Below, in pieces: positions 46,561 to 59,088 of a stretch of DNA of 64,000 nt. Every line of letters starts with the position of its first letter. Position 1 is the stretch's first letter. A program made the position numbers and the translations under genes. A model generated the notes under the pieces. The model saw nothing but the letters and a program-made list of their open reading frames with translations, was not told where the DNA came from and searched no databases. The stretch is from NCBI GenBank assembly GCA_950295325.1, contig OX485809.1:36585081-36649080 (forward strand). The letters run 5' to 3'. The stretch is from Polytrichum commune (lineage: Eukaryota; Streptophyta; Polytrichopsida; Polytrichales; Polytrichaceae).

Positions 46561-47363
46561 CACAGCATGTGTAGAATCGATCAGTTGAATGTAGAGGAGC
46601 ACCTGGAAAGAAGTTCGGCTCATGGAGGTGGCCATCATTGCTGATACAGAACCAGGGAGTAAACCTAGACACAGACGACCATTTTCAGAGGCATTTGAGA
46701 GATGAGCCGAATCACTGCACAACAATTTAGGGTCATTGAGGCCGCCATGAACAGCTAAGTTATTGCTAAGTTTCATTCAAGTGTTTGCTTTTGTTAGGGC
46801 TGTGCCTCCATCCATGTCGTGCAACCACTTTGGCTTCTAGGGGCCCGTTTATTTAGGATCTAGGCTCAAATTCCTTCTCTTTGCATTTGGTGTGTCCACG
46901 GGAGCACTTGACTCCAACCCCAATATGTTCGGTATGTCTTTCTATGAGGATGTCTTGTTACAGCCTGTGGCACGGTTCTTTGCTTACAATATCAAGCATA
47001 GTAATGATCATTTTATGAAGGCTGTTCTTTACAATTTCATATTCAACATGCCCGTGTCCAATGAGAACATGACACGTCACTAAGATTTCACAGGGTCAAT
47101 GCCACAATCTAGTAGCATGTGGGATATTTGCAATATCGCTAGCATTCTTCACGTAATGTTCACTCCCAAGTGGCTTGAAGGTGCATGTGGCCCAAAACTT
47201 GTGTCTGCATATGCACCCCAAGGGATTGTCTAAGCTTGTCTTGTTATGCCATACACCTCAAATGAAGTGGTTAGGGATTGGGCCATCACGAGGAAGAAAT
47301 CTCCCCTGGTTTCATGATTCATAATGCACCTCATTGTCATTGTCAGAGCTTTCATCGCTCCTA
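46561..47363. other. Non-coding stretch
   Basis: An ORF at 46892-47083 has no known motif. It may be a transposon remnant but nothing supports a class. Confidence 0.35.
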
Positions 47364-47364
47364 A

Positions 47365-47761
47365 GAGCATCTCCACCCTTGGGCAGAAAGGCAGGCTCTC
47401 GAAATGCGCTTTGAAGGGCTCCAAGCATGCACTAAATTTTTTTAGGGTGGCACTCCCCCACCGTTACTTGCATATTGGCTCTTCAAGCCGAAAAATTGTC
47501 ATGAATATTCCCTGTAATTCCCTACATGTTCCCTGTGATTCCCAAAAGTGGCACGATTCACTGAATCGCAAGTGGATGAGGCCCCAGAATGTGGGCGCAG
47601 CAAGAGCAACGCTCACCCGTGAGGATAGTGAGTGGAGCCGGAAGTTTGAAGAGCCCTGGCAATCAAGGCCTCGGTGTTGGGGAGGGGTGGGGCAGGTTTT
47701 TCTCCAAGGCCGCGTTAAAGGACTTGCCAAGTCCCTTTAACGCAGCAGGGTGGAGATGCTC
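47365..47761. mobile_element. MITE with GAGCATCTCCACCCT termini (family E)
   Basis: Left end GAGCATCTCCACCCT and right end AGGGTGGAGATGCTC are perfect 15-bp inverted repeats. TAA lies directly outside both (47362-47364 and 47762-47764), a likely 3-bp target duplication. Length about 397 bp. No coding capacity. Confidence 0.8.
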
Positions 47762-48531
47762 TAAAGTCCATATAATTGTCATCCCCATCATCTTTGTGTT
47801 GAGGTCCTCTCCATTCTAACATTCATAGGGGTCCCCAAACATAATCACCCCAAATAGAACAAGATCAAATTCTCCTTCTCCACAATTAATATCTTGTTTT
47901 AAACTTCTTTCATCCATATTTCAATTCACAACTCCTACTGGAGACGGGGACAATAAAAACTTCACCCCCTATAAAGTTGTGGGTGATTCATCCCTTTTGA
48001 ATCAACGAGAGTAATCTGGAGTCTTTAACCCCGACCTAAAGAGTTATTAATCTTAAAATAGCCCTCCCAGACTTTATATAAGCTTAGTAATTGCTATTTT
48101 CACCCTCCCCTCGGCAAGTGTCACAAAATTTTACCTTTTCACCCCCTCGTAACTCACTTTTTACCACCCATTCCCGGTCTGCCCGAGCGGGCAGTGCCCT
48201 TACATAGGTGGGACCTGGATTCAGCACCTCCCTGGATTGGTACGGTATTGCAGACCTCAAGTTTCAAGACCTGGAATCAGCATCTCATATAGGGACCTGA
48301 GTGCGCTTCCGCAAAGCTGCGAAGGCAGCGCAAGCTTCCGCACCGGCGTCGTAACTCGCAACACATGCTTCTGAGAACAACAAGCACGGATCAATCAACA
48401 CACCACCACGACGATGTAATCCTAGCTAGCGAGCTGGGGCTTATGGAGTAGAAAGAAGGGGGCTAGGGGTGGGAGGGGGGGGAAAAAAAAAAAAAAAAAA
48501 AAAAAAAACTCCTTGGAGTCTGTTGGAGGAC
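47762..48531. promoter_or_regulatory. 5' flank and leader of the DUF1664 gene, with a poly(A) tract
   Basis: No gene. A G-rich run is followed by 26 consecutive A (48483-48508), which ends 23 bp before the start codon at 48532 and so probably lies in the 5' leader. A short GCCCGAGCGGGC palindrome lies at about 48181-48192. Confidence 0.5.
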
Positions 48532-50960
48532 ATGGCGGCCTCCAAGGTCATCCTCATCCTGGGAGCCGGGGCCACGGGCTCAGTCATGTTGCGCAACACC
48601 AAAGCTTCCGAGATTCTCAACGATCTGACCAAGGTAGAATTTCTTAAAATCTGCTTACAGGTTTAGGGTTTTGTCATTCGAGGTCTTTGGTGGTGGTTGC
48701 GTGCTCTGTTTTGATGATGCTTTCATGTGTTTTGAGGGTGAAATGATCGAGTTTCGGGTTCGTACAATTGTGAGTGTAGTTGTGATCCCGAGTTCACTTT
48801 GGGGAGATCATGTTGGCAAGCATGAGGGGCGAAGTGGGTGTTTTCCTTTTTGTTGAACAGAGTAGCAGTTTTTTCCGTGGTTATCGTTCTAGGGCTTGGA
48901 GAACTATTGCCTTGTTCTATCTACTGAATGGGAATTTAGAATCGTGCAAAGTGATGTGCAGATGTTTCATCGTGTTGTGTGGAAACAATTTATGGTGTTA
49001 GTTAAGTCCAGCTACAAAGTATTATGGACCACACTATGAGCGAAGTGAAAATTTCCTGTAATGGCGAGATGTAATGGAGTAGTAGGATTACTGATTTTTC
49101 TGTGGAGAAGCAGTTGATTCTTGCTTTTGGGGTGAAGTCCAGAATTGACATCATGACTAAGTTTAGTCGTTGCTTCAGACATTACAACCCGAAAGATTTT
49201 GTAGACTATGTGATGTGACATATGTGAATCTTAGATGGATGTTGGCTGAATAACGGCAAGTTAATGCTTTTGAAACAAATCGGTTACCATCGGGATTGCT
49301 GGTTATCATTGGAGTGCTGGGAGGTGTTGATCGAGTATATTGGAGCAGCAAGAGTAATGTAGAAGCTGTGTGCAATTTAGGTTGGAGCTGGAAAAATTAC
49401 AACATGAAAGGTAGCCTGCCTCATTGTGAAGGGCAGAAGGCGACAAGTAGCATATAGGTGCTTGCTTCATTTCATGTTGCTCTATTTTCCTGGTGGGATG
49501 CTGAATTTGTCGCACTTTCAAGAGTGACAATTATTCACAAAAATGCTCAGGAGATTGAGTGTTATGGGCTATTTAATAGCTGTCTTTGATTTTCATGTCA
49601 TCTCAATTGCTATCTCTTATCTCAGGTACAACATGGTTAATGTTTCTGGAATTTGCTCTTTAGGTGGTGTCCAAATATCTCACCAACGAAGGGGAGGGAT
49701 CAGGAGGTGATACATCTGCTCTGGCCGCACAAGTTCAACGCCTAACACAGGAACTGCGACAATTTGCATCAGCATCCAGAAATGTGACAGTCGTAAATGG
49801 TTCCTCAAATGGAACCAATTATTCATCACTTGTGCTTCCTGCCATGACAGTTGGGGCTGTTGGCTATGGCTACATGTGGTGGAGAGGATTACGGTGGACA
49901 GATTTCATGTATGTTACAAGAAAACACATGTCAAATGCTGTGGCTAATGTTTCAAAGCAGCTTGAAACCGTGTCAACTGCCTTACAAGCAACCAAACGAC
50001 AGTTGACGGCAAAGCTAGAAAATGTGACAAGAACCTTGAATGATAGTGTCGCCATGCAAGGGTTGATCAAGGATAAAGTGACTGAAGTGAGGGGTGAGGT
50101 TGAGAGGGCCACTGTTGAGATTGAGGAAGTGCAGCGCCTTGTTCTAGGATTGGAGGGCAAGATTGATGAGGTCCAAGGAAAGCAAGACATTGCAAACCAG
50201 GGCATCATCCTACTTTGCAGGTCTTTCCTCAATTCTTATTTTACCTTTTGAAACTTGAAACTTCTTGCAGGAAATGACACAACATATGGCATCTTGAAAG
50301 TTTCGTTGATGAGATTGATCTTTTGTTGTGGGTAGAGGCATAAGCAAGTAGTAGATCTTATAATAATTATCAGGTTCCTTCCAGATCCAACTTTTTGCTG
50401 AGATTGTTGACATTGATATACTTGATGTTACTCAACTGAGGTTTTAATATTGACATCGTGAGAGATGTTTACATTCTAGTCCTATCTGTGCTTATTTACA
50501 ATTGCTTTGCAGGTTCGTGGCTTCTTTGGAAGGCACTCAGGGACGAATGCGTCTATTAGAAAGGTCATCATCATCTCCTCAGGCACTCACCTCTGGGGGA
50601 GGTTCGTTTCTCTACATCCTATCTCCTTGTGCTTCATCTATTTCTCCTACAAATTCAAAGTTCTAATGAAAGGTTTCTGCTTGCTTTCTCCTAATGTGTA
50701 TCTTCTTTATCTATTGAACTTGTGGCTTACAAAGAGAACATGCCCGCATACCAGGTTTGAAGGAGTTACAGTACTTCACAGAGCTTTTGGCAGGTGGAGC
50801 TCCAGGAAGTAAAGACACGAGTCCTGATTTAGAGACAAACAATAATAAATCTGATGGGACACCACCTATGCCCAACCGTGCATCATTGGGAGGCATACCC
50901 CCACCTGGTCCTGCTGTTCGTAGAGCCTTCTCTTTGAACAGGTCCCCTGGGGTTCCTTAG
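48532..50960 (+). CDS. DUF1664 family coiled-coil protein, complete, 4 exons
   Basis: Plant-specific DUF1664 family; molecular role unknown. Exons 48532-48633, 49664-50220, 50513-50601 and 50755-50960 join in phase to about 317 residues ending at TAG. A hydrophobic N-terminus VILILGAGATGSVML fits a membrane anchor or targeting segment. A second hydrophobic stretch, LPAMTVGAVGYGYMWWRGL, is the family's best-conserved block, followed by DFMYVTRKHM. A long coiled coil with heptad Leu/Val spacing covers about residues 115-215 (KQLETVSTALQATKRQL and onward). The C-terminus is Pro/Ser-rich and looks disordered. Intron 1 is about 1 kb. Start chosen as the first ATG after the poly(A) tract; the run of Lys codons upstream lacks an ATG. 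Confidence 0.88.
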
Positions 50961-52794
50961 TTTTCTGAATAAGGGTCATGTACACACCTGTATGATAATC
51001 TTGGACTGCCATACCAACTGACCTACCAAGCCCGTTTAACTCAAACCAGGAAACAACTGAATGTGGTTTTTCAGAGTGGGCTGTTGATAAATCTATCAGA
51101 TTCATTTGTCCACTGCCCACATTTTTCACAAGGTGATCAAATAGGTCATTTGATTTGCTTGTCCTTTAAAACTTTGAATTTGTAGGAGAAATAGACACAA
51201 GACAGCTTGTAGTCTATTCACACGCAATTCATCTTTGCAATGGATTTCCTTGCCCTTGTTTCAGAGTAGTGTTAAGGGTAGTCATAGCAACAACTTACAC
51301 TGAGGTACACCACAGCATGTTCGCGCACATTAGCATTGCTGGGTTTTAGTCTTGCAGCTACTGACTGGATGTGGGTTTATTATATTTTCCCACCCTTCTT
51401 TAACTGCTAATAGTAGTAAATCCTTATATAGGGCTTACTTCCTTCATGCAATCCTTCTGTAGGGTTTTTTTGCTTATTTGCAGTGGCTGTAGCTGAGGTA
51501 CATTTACATTGGAAACTGAAATTTAAGTTTGAACTGTACTGGCCTATGTGACGCAAGTCTCAATGGAAAAATCTATTTGTCTATCTTTCAAGGTTTCTTG
51601 TTATCCGTATTCTAAATCATGGACTACCTTAGATGTCTTCATGGAGGATACAGATGTGGCATTTTGCTGAATTTGATTTCTTAAATCTGAAGTAAGGTGG
51701 CCCAGTTGAGGATAATTCAGGTGTAAGCTACTGGGCACATCCCAGAACTGCTGTTAGGCTGACAGCTGGACCCCGTGCGAATGAGTGAATGAAGTTGTTG
51801 AATGTGGGCTTACCTGAGTCATAACCTCAAATCTTGCCATCACACAGAATGACCCACTGGAAGTTGAGTGGGATGTTGATGTCACTGCCACCATTGCATT
51901 TAACACCTAATCACATTGACTTTCAGCCTACCTTTGCATCTTAAGACTTAGACCAAATTAGATTTGATTTTTGGAGCTTGTGTAACAAGCACTTTCTGTA
52001 TCATTTGTACATATGCAAGACAATCATGGAAGCTCATTTTTCATGAGAGACCAGCTTTCGTGGCCATATATTCTCAAGAAACTCCATTTCATTCACTTCT
52101 TCATTCCCATGAATTTATGGGTTATTGTTATGGTATTAGTCTTAAGTATTTTGCCACAACTTGTATGCTAGATCTTATGCCAAGTCTTATAAGATGTTTC
52201 TCTTGATAAGTTGTCAAGCAAAATGAACATTTATCATAGGCTCACAAACTCAAACTGAGAAGTAAGATGAGGCTGGAGCTCAGTACATGTCATTCCCACA
52301 ATTAAGTGTACAGTGCCCAATTTGCGGAAATCCTTTCAAGCACTCCACAACGAGTATTGTTGCAGTTAATGCAGCCTGTTGGGTTGATGTTTTGCATCAT
52401 TTCATTGTGGTTGAAGGTCCTTGTGATGAATCATGTGCCTAACATCTTCTTGTTGTGTCATTTTCTTTGGCCTATTTACTTTACCAATGACAGTTCAATG
52501 GAGGTTTCCTTGATCCAGTCTCGAGGTGTTGACACATTGTTTTGCATCAGTCATTGTGGTAAAATGCCCTTGTGGTGAATGTGGCCAACATATTCATGGT
52601 TATCCATATTTTTGTTCTTATCAAGGTATGCGGCCCTACTGTGTGCACTTTCAACTCCACATATACTTTTGGCCATTGGATCAAATCGGGTTCAGCAATT
52701 GCAATTGCAAAGATTGTCATTTCAAGTCTTAGGATTAGAGTTGAGATGCAAAATATATTAAGAGGTCAAAGTGAAAATTATTGTTTTCTTTAAG
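50961..52794. other. 3' UTR and intergenic DNA
   Basis: The 3' UTR of the DUF1664 gene probably covers the first few hundred bases. A loose repeat of GCATCA.TCATTGTGGT..AA.GTCCTTGTGRTGAA-like sequence occurs near 52390, 52545 and 53030. No gene recognised. Confidence 0.4.
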
Positions 52795-52985
52795 TGATCA
52801 CACATGATCCCAAATGTATTAGCTATTTAAACCATGACAATTACAATATTTGAGCACATAGTCCAACCTCATGTGAAACATGTGTGAAACAAAGTTCTAG
52901 TGTTTGTTCTTAACCACAAGCCTTGTCATATACTACTCAAATATAAGTGTCCAACTAAGATTATTGGTCACACAAGGTCCACATA
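52795..52985 (-). repeat. Partial MITE family B copy
   Basis: Contains diverged family phrases in minus order: ATTTGAGCACATAGTCCAAC, ACACATGTGTGAAAC-like and TACTACTCAAATATAAGTGT. Termini not found. Confidence 0.5.
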
Positions 52986-54100
52986 CCTTAATTGCCAAAT
53001 CAAGGTTTGGTTGTCCAATCTTGAGATGTTAAGTGGTTGTTTATTGTGGTAAGTTAGAAGGTCCTAGTGGTGAAAGTGCCCAACATATTTTGCAAACATC
53101 TCTAATCCTCATTGGATTTGAGGAGACACATTATCACATGTAACTGATGACCTTGTCATAGCTTGCCATCTCATTTGATCATAGACATGTGTCGCCCAAC
53201 CACTGGTTGTAGTATGCACCTTACACTTATCATATTGCACTGCTACTTGATAGGTTGGGCACCTCCTACAACCCATGGCAATGTTCCTCACATCCAAAAC
53301 CTATTTCATATTGTAATGCGATAACTAAAGCCCCAAGAATATGGGACCTTCCATGGACCAGGGCTTGCCTACATCTGCGGAAGGCTATGGCATGAAAACC
53401 TTTTCATGTGTAAAACATGTCCAAAAAATTGGACAATTTGATCCATGTTGAGATTGGTGGTTCAAATGTTGTTACATAGAATGTCCTGATGTGATCCACA
53501 ATAGAAAATTACATGATATAAGGGCCGCACTCATTGCTTGTCGAAATTTGCGACATAGCTTTACATAAAGTAGAATGCCTAGTGTGGGATGCTTTCCTGT
53601 GTCCAAGGGCATGGAGACTGAGGGTGGGAGCCCGAGGCCTTATTAGTGACCTTACATATCAGAAAACCTAACTCAAGAAGCGTTCTACTGTATAAAACAA
53701 TGCTGATTGTTTTTTTTTTTTTCCTGCCCAACCCAATTCCACTGCCCAATGCATTCTACTGCTGGAATTGCAATGTGGACTGGAGCAGTACATTGCGCAT
53801 GGTGGAGCTGCACCAACATATAAGAGCACGATATTAACATAGGGAAAAGATGGCAGTGTTTCATGTTCCTAACTAACCAAGTATAAGGTCTTTGCTCGAT
53901 CCAGTCCAGTCTCGACACCTGACCGGTCACTCGAGTCGCTTGGGGTGTAAAAAGTGGCTGGAATTGGTGACTCAAAAGTGACCAGTCACCAACCTTCCAT
54001 GAGCTCAGTAGCGCCCCCATTCATGGCAAAGGCGCAGTCGCTCCTGCCACCTCCCCCACCCACCTGCGAGGGAGGAACCCCAACTCACCCTCTCCCTTCG
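52986..54100. other. Intergenic DNA
   Basis: No coding region recognised. The far right end (from about 54000) becomes GC-rich and CT-rich and merges into the promoter repeats of the next gene. Confidence 0.4.
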
Positions 54101-54460
54101 GTAGGACCGAGGCTCCCCTCCCCGTCCGTCCGTCCGTCCGTCAGTGCACACCTGCCTTCCGTTAGGACCGAGGCCCCTCTCCGTCCGCCCACTCCGTCCA
54201 TTATTGCACACCTGCCCTTCAGTTAGGACTGTGGCCCCCTCTCCGTCCACCCGTCCGTCCGTCCATCAACGCACACCTGCAGTTCGTTAGTACCGAGGCC
54301 CCTCTCCGTCCGCCCGTCCGTGCATCGACGCACACCTGCGTTTCGTTAGCACCGAGGCGCCGCTCTCTCTCTCTCTCCGTCCGCTCCGTCTCGTCCGTCC
54401 GTCTACTCCGTCCATCATTCCACACCTGCCTTTCCGTTAGGACCGAGGCAAACGGAGCCC
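54100..54460 (+). repeat. About 61-bp minisatellite in the PDH E1-alpha promoter/leader
   Basis: GTTAGGACCGAGGC or a close variant recurs at about 54101, 54161, 54222, 54286, 54345 and 54435, with CCGTCCGTCC and GCACACCTGC in each unit. It is followed by CT tracts (54363-54380, 54499-54518). It lies 160-520 bp ahead of the start codon at 54620, so it is promoter or 5' UTR. Confidence 0.85.
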
Positions 54461-54619
54461 CCTTCTTCGTCGCCTCCCTTCTCTCCCTCCCCTGTTCTCT
54501 CTCTCTCTCTCTCTCTGCGCACAGCCCTACCTCTAACACACACTCGCCATTCTGTTCCTTTCCTTTCACTTCTCTCTTTCACTCTTGCATCTGTTTGCAT
54601 CCCTCCCTTCGTAGCAGCC

Positions 54620-56258
54620 ATGGCAGCGATGGCTACCATGGCGCCCTCCACATCGCTCTCCTCTCCCGCCACATCCCTCGCCGCTCGCAACTCAACCTCG
54701 TCATCCTCCTCAGTCAAGTCCTCTTTCTTTGCGCCTTTGAAGGTGCCTGCCCTCAGCGGCGGAGTGGTGAGTGTGCGTCGTCAGGTTCATGGGGCCAATG
54801 TGGTGGCCACCGCCACCTCCAAGCTCGTCAAAGACAAAGCCGCGAGCGAGAAAGTCGAGGAGAAGCCTGCGGTGCAGAAGGAGCTGGTGAGTTGAGGGAC
54901 CGGGTTTAGTGAAGGGATGTGGAAGTTGTTGCATTGTGGTTTGGTATGGTTGCATTGTAATGTGATGAAGTGCATTGGATATTGGATTAGGGTATTGGAT
55001 TGGGGTTTGATGGGAAGCGGGGAAGATTTTGAGATTGATGTGCGGGATGTGTTTGGCATGTGAAGTTGGTTACCAGGGAGGAGGGGTTAGTGCTCTACGA
55101 AGACATGGTGCTGGGGAGGTCATTCGAGGATATGTGTGCACAAATGTACTACAGGGGGAAGATGTTTGGATTTGTGCATCTGTACAATGGCCAGGAAGCT
55201 GTGTCGACGGGATTCATTAAGCTGCTGAAGAAGGAAGACTATGTGACAAGCACATACAGAGATCACGTGCACGCTTTGAGCAAGGGTGTGCCAGCTCGCC
55301 AGGTGATGAGTGAGCTCTTCGGCAAGAGCACGGGTTGCTGCAGAGGGCAAGGTGGTTCCATGCACATGTTCTCTGCCGAGCATGGTCTGTTGGGAGGGTT
55401 TGCCTTCATTGGTGAGGGTATCCCTGTGGCTGTGGGCGCCGCCTTCACATCCAAGTACAAGCGTGAGGTTTTGAAGGATGACAATTCCGATGCGGTGTCT
55501 ATTGCTTTCTTCGGTGACGGAACAGCTAACAACGGCCAATTCTTCGAGTGTTTGAATATGGCTCAGTTGTGGAAGTTGCCTGTGATCTTTGTTGTAGAAA
55601 ACAACCTGTGGGCTATTGGTATGTCGCATTATCGGTCTACCTCAGACCCAGAGATCTGGAAGAAGGGCCCTGCATTTGGAATGGCAAGTGCCCATGTGGA
55701 TGGAATGGATGTGTTGAAGGTCAGGGAGGTTGCCAAGGAGGCCATAGCCAGGGCTAGGAGAGGAGATGGTCCTACTCTTATTGAATGTGAGACATATCGG
55801 TTCAGAGGTCACTCTCTTGCTGACCCAGATGAACTCCGGGCCCCTGGTAAGCTCATTGTCCAGATGCTGTTGAGTGACAGATAAATTCTGTACCGTGAAC
55901 TGTTCTGTTAGTATCTTCTAAAAGACGATCTTCAGGAAAATAAGAGGTTGACTGTAATATGCGTGTTTGTCTGTGTGCAGCCGAGAAGTCGCATTATGCT
56001 TCCAGGGATCCAATTGTTGCTTTCAAGAAGTATTTACTTGAGAACGGCCTTGCCACAGAGGAAGACCTAAAGGCAGTTGAGAAGAAGATTGATGATGTTG
56101 TAGAAGATGCTGTTGAGTTCGCAGATGCTAGTCCACTACCTGTTCGCAGCCAGCTTCTTGAGAACGTATTTGCTGATCCTAAAGGATTTGGTATAGGTCC
56201 TGATGGTAAGTACAGATGTGAGGACCCTGGTTTCACTGCAGGGACTGCCCAGGTGTAG
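54620..56258 (+). CDS. PDH-E1ALPHA: Plastid pyruvate dehydrogenase E1 component, alpha subunit
   Basis: TPP-dependent decarboxylase subunit that pairs with E1-beta to make acetyl-CoA for fatty acid synthesis in the chloroplast stroma. Exons 54620-54886, 55066-55846 and 55981-56258 join in phase to about 441 residues. The N-terminus (about 70 residues) is Ser/Ala/Thr-rich with few acidic residues, a typical plastid transit peptide. The mature part begins near [17 protein letters not shown]/Mg motif [15 protein letters not shown]...ENN is intact, as are [16 protein letters not shown] and [15 protein letters not shown]. The last replaces the phosphorylated loop of mitochondrial E1-alpha, placing this with the plastid form. 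ATG context GCAGCCATGG is good. A minisatellite and CT tracts precede it. Confidence 0.95.
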
Positions 56259-58730
56259 TTCTTTGCTCGAGGTTTTTAAATTTTTAGTGAAGTTGTATTT
56301 TTATCGGATTTGAGGATAGCCAGATGTTTATGTCTGCAGTCAACTGGGTGCAACCCTTATTAAATGTTGGTCTTCGATACCATGAAGTTAGAAGTATAGG
56401 CTCTGAAACAAGTGGATTGCAGTAATTTGAAAGTTACCTGGCAGATTGTATTTCTTTCTTGGAGAAATACAGTGCACCTGGTGCTAACAGACTCTTAATC
56501 ATACAAAGAGGCTACACCTTGTCCTCGTATGCAAGCCATGGCAATGGTGTATTATTGTAATTCATGGAAATAGCTGGGAAGTGATGACCTCTTTGTAGTA
56601 TGCAAACTAAATGTTCGTCAGTCCTTGACAAGATGGCCACTGTATAATTCTTACAACAGAATTATTTCTCTGACAGCCTTCTAGGAAGGCAGTTTGAGGT
56701 GGAATTTTGATCTGCCTCTGCAGTCAATTTACACCTGGAATAAAAACCCAACAGTTCTCTAGCTCGCAGCCTCTCTATGCTGTGGCCCATTCACTAGAGT
56801 CGCACTGGTTGCAGATTATGTTGTAAGTTGACTTCCGTTCAAGGTTCGTTGGAAATAGTTGTATAAATTTGAGTGTACAGAAGAGTTGATAGGACCTGAA
56901 TCCCCTTGCTGAATCGTTCACATAAAGCAGCTTCGTGTGCAAGGAAGGTTGCATGAGCATATTTGCACTGGTGAAGAATGCTTGTACACGTTACTCAACT
57001 AGCTTTCTATGTGCTATTCGTGGACTATTTGTGTTCTAGTATCCTGGACTTTGCAATTATAGGGTTCAGAATGAAGACTCTGTTTCCAAGAGGTTCAGGA
57101 GCATGGAATGTGGAAATCAAATCAAATCCATCAGAACTGTTCCTGGATTGTCGTCAGTCACAGGATGTAGTCAAGTATGAAAGTTCTGGAAATTGAAGAC
57201 ATGACTTTCCTTGTCAACTATGACGAGCACGAGGATGGAATTACTTGAAGGGGATTTGTGAATACCGTAGTCTTCAGTGACTGCAAGACGATGTTCCTTG
57301 AATGTGAAATTTCAGATTATTGGATGCACTTCTATATCCTTGTGCCACTGGTTTGTCTCATGGTTTTCAAGGAAGTGTATCTGCCGTAGTCACAGAAAGG
57401 AATCCCTCACGTATGAGAAAAAACTGAACATCCTCTACACCACAGTGCTTCCCAACATAATCTAGACAGGATTGGGAAGCCGCTCTGTGCATCTTGTCAG
57501 CAAAAAGACACATGGTCATTGCTGCAATCTGAAGTACTCGCAGAGCTTGGAATGAAGGGCATACAAATCAATATGTACTTTATAACATGATGTCCAAACA
57601 GCACAGAAATTGCATAGATTTGCAAGGAAAATTGGAAGATGACACTTCAAAATTTGATACTCACATTATACAAAAGCAGGTTCCAACTCCCATCTCTCCC
57701 TTAAGTGCACCCTAGGCGGCCCAGACGGCTGTCCTGAGGCTGTCTGGAGTCTGGCTACTTCAATGCTTCGTACATGTGGTCCTTGTCTTTGCAGTGCAAT
57801 AACTTTCACAAATGATATGAGAGCTGTAGGTGGAGAAGCTAGGAAAACTGCTCATCTTTGCCTCTGCCTGAGTAGTAGACTCAGCGTAAAGATAAATTTG
57901 ATTTCGTCCTATTTAAACCCTAATCGCTTTTAGCAGTTCTGTAGTATTCGTGTATTAATCTCTTATACCGGATGGTATGAAATTTTCATCACGTTCCTTC
58001 CAAGTTACATTGGGGTGGGTGTCAAGAAGTATAACCTTTGTAGACAACAAGCTATCACTATACACTAAAACATCACATCATAGTGTATTTATGTTATACA
58101 AATTCAAAATTCCGTATGGATGATGAGAGGCCCAAATCAGGCTCCAAAATATGCTAATAACAGTCACGCTGCAAAAAAAAAAGTCTTACCCAAATTCTCA
58201 AAATTTTGAAAACATCATAATGAAGATGTGATAACTGATCCTTGTGCTTGAACAAGAGCTACACAAATATGAAACATCCATAAAGCCCAGTCCCAGTCCA
58301 GTCAAATCAGTCCCAGTCTAGCAAAAGATTTGGTTCACCTACAAGCATATGAGACTTAGACAACTCGTCTTGCATCAAGTGAAAATTTCTTGCATCACTA
58401 AAAAAAACATCTAAAATTCTACCACTATAGTACATATACAAGTAAAAAAAACCACTGACACAAGACACGTTGCCTAGGTCTCATGTACTTTTAGTATTTG
58501 TTCACAGAAACTCCCCACTAGTGCCCAGAAATTCAACAAAACCTATCACCATTCACACCCCATGCATACATCTCATTCAATAAATAATATCAGGTGATCA
58601 CAGCCAAAATACAGACAGTTCCATCACTCCTCCAAACTTGTCATTTTAGTGGTCACAAAGAGTCCAATACAACAATTGTTCATGCCGTTCACCTCATGTA
58701 AGTCAAATCAAAGCATGGATGCAGCGGAAA
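56259..58730. other. 3' UTR and intergenic DNA
   Basis: Probable PDH 3' UTR for several hundred bases, then AT-rich DNA. ORFs at 56978-57196 and 57277-57465 have no motif. No element recognised. Confidence 0.4.
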
Positions 58731-58913
58731 TCACAGAAGGATTCCTATCGACATGAGAGCAGCCAGGATGGAGAGTCCGCTTGCCACGATGCTTGCGAGG
58801 ATTTCCAAGCGCACCCCATGGTGCCTTGCGGCCGTTTGGACGTGCTTGCAACTCCTCGCCGAATGGATCGACGTGTGGCGAGTGTGATAAGCCACATTCT
58901 TGTGCTTCCCCAT
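58731..58913 (-). CDS. Candidate small protein with a C-terminal hydrophobic segment
   Basis: I do not recognise it. A 60-codon ORF with ATG at 58913 has a His/Arg/Lys-rich first half and ends in a hydrophobic stretch (residues about 37-60, EILASIVASGLSILAALMSI) that could be a tail anchor. The segment is clearly more GC-rich than its flanks, as coding DNA often is. On the minus strand a TATA-like CCTATAAGAGG (about 59018-59030) lies some 105 bp upstream, with two ACGT elements between. Against it: the plus strand (58719-58919) and a third minus-strand frame are open too. The third frame could be an exon spliced to 59089-59335. Confidence 0.35.
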   Translation of the reverse strand: MGKHKNVAYHTRHTSIHSARSCKHVQTAARHHGVRLEILASIVASGLSILAALMSIGILL

Positions 58914-59088
58914 GATTAGAATCTGAGCGGCGGCACTGGGCTACTATCTAGACAACTCGTGCGTAATGAATGTCACCTGCCACGAAACCTTGCACCAAGA
59001 ATGAGGCCCACGTACACGTCCCTCTTATAGGGTCTTGAATTCCTTGGAAATATCGAGCATCTTTACCATAATCTTTACCATATACTAT

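Noticed and set aside
48469..48531. Gly- and Lys-rich N-terminal extension of the DUF1664 protein
   Set aside because: The frame through the poly(A) tract starts only at a GTG and reads homopolymer. Family members begin near the ATG at 48532.
54219..54717. Minus-strand Arg/Glu/Gly-rich ORFs opposite the PDH start
   Set aside because: They result from the minisatellite and CT tracts and overlap the transit-peptide exon antisense.
58719..58919. Plus-strand 66-codon ORF
   Set aside because: No motif. The minus-strand frame has a hydrophobic segment and a TATA-like element upstream, so it is the better candidate, though neither is proven.
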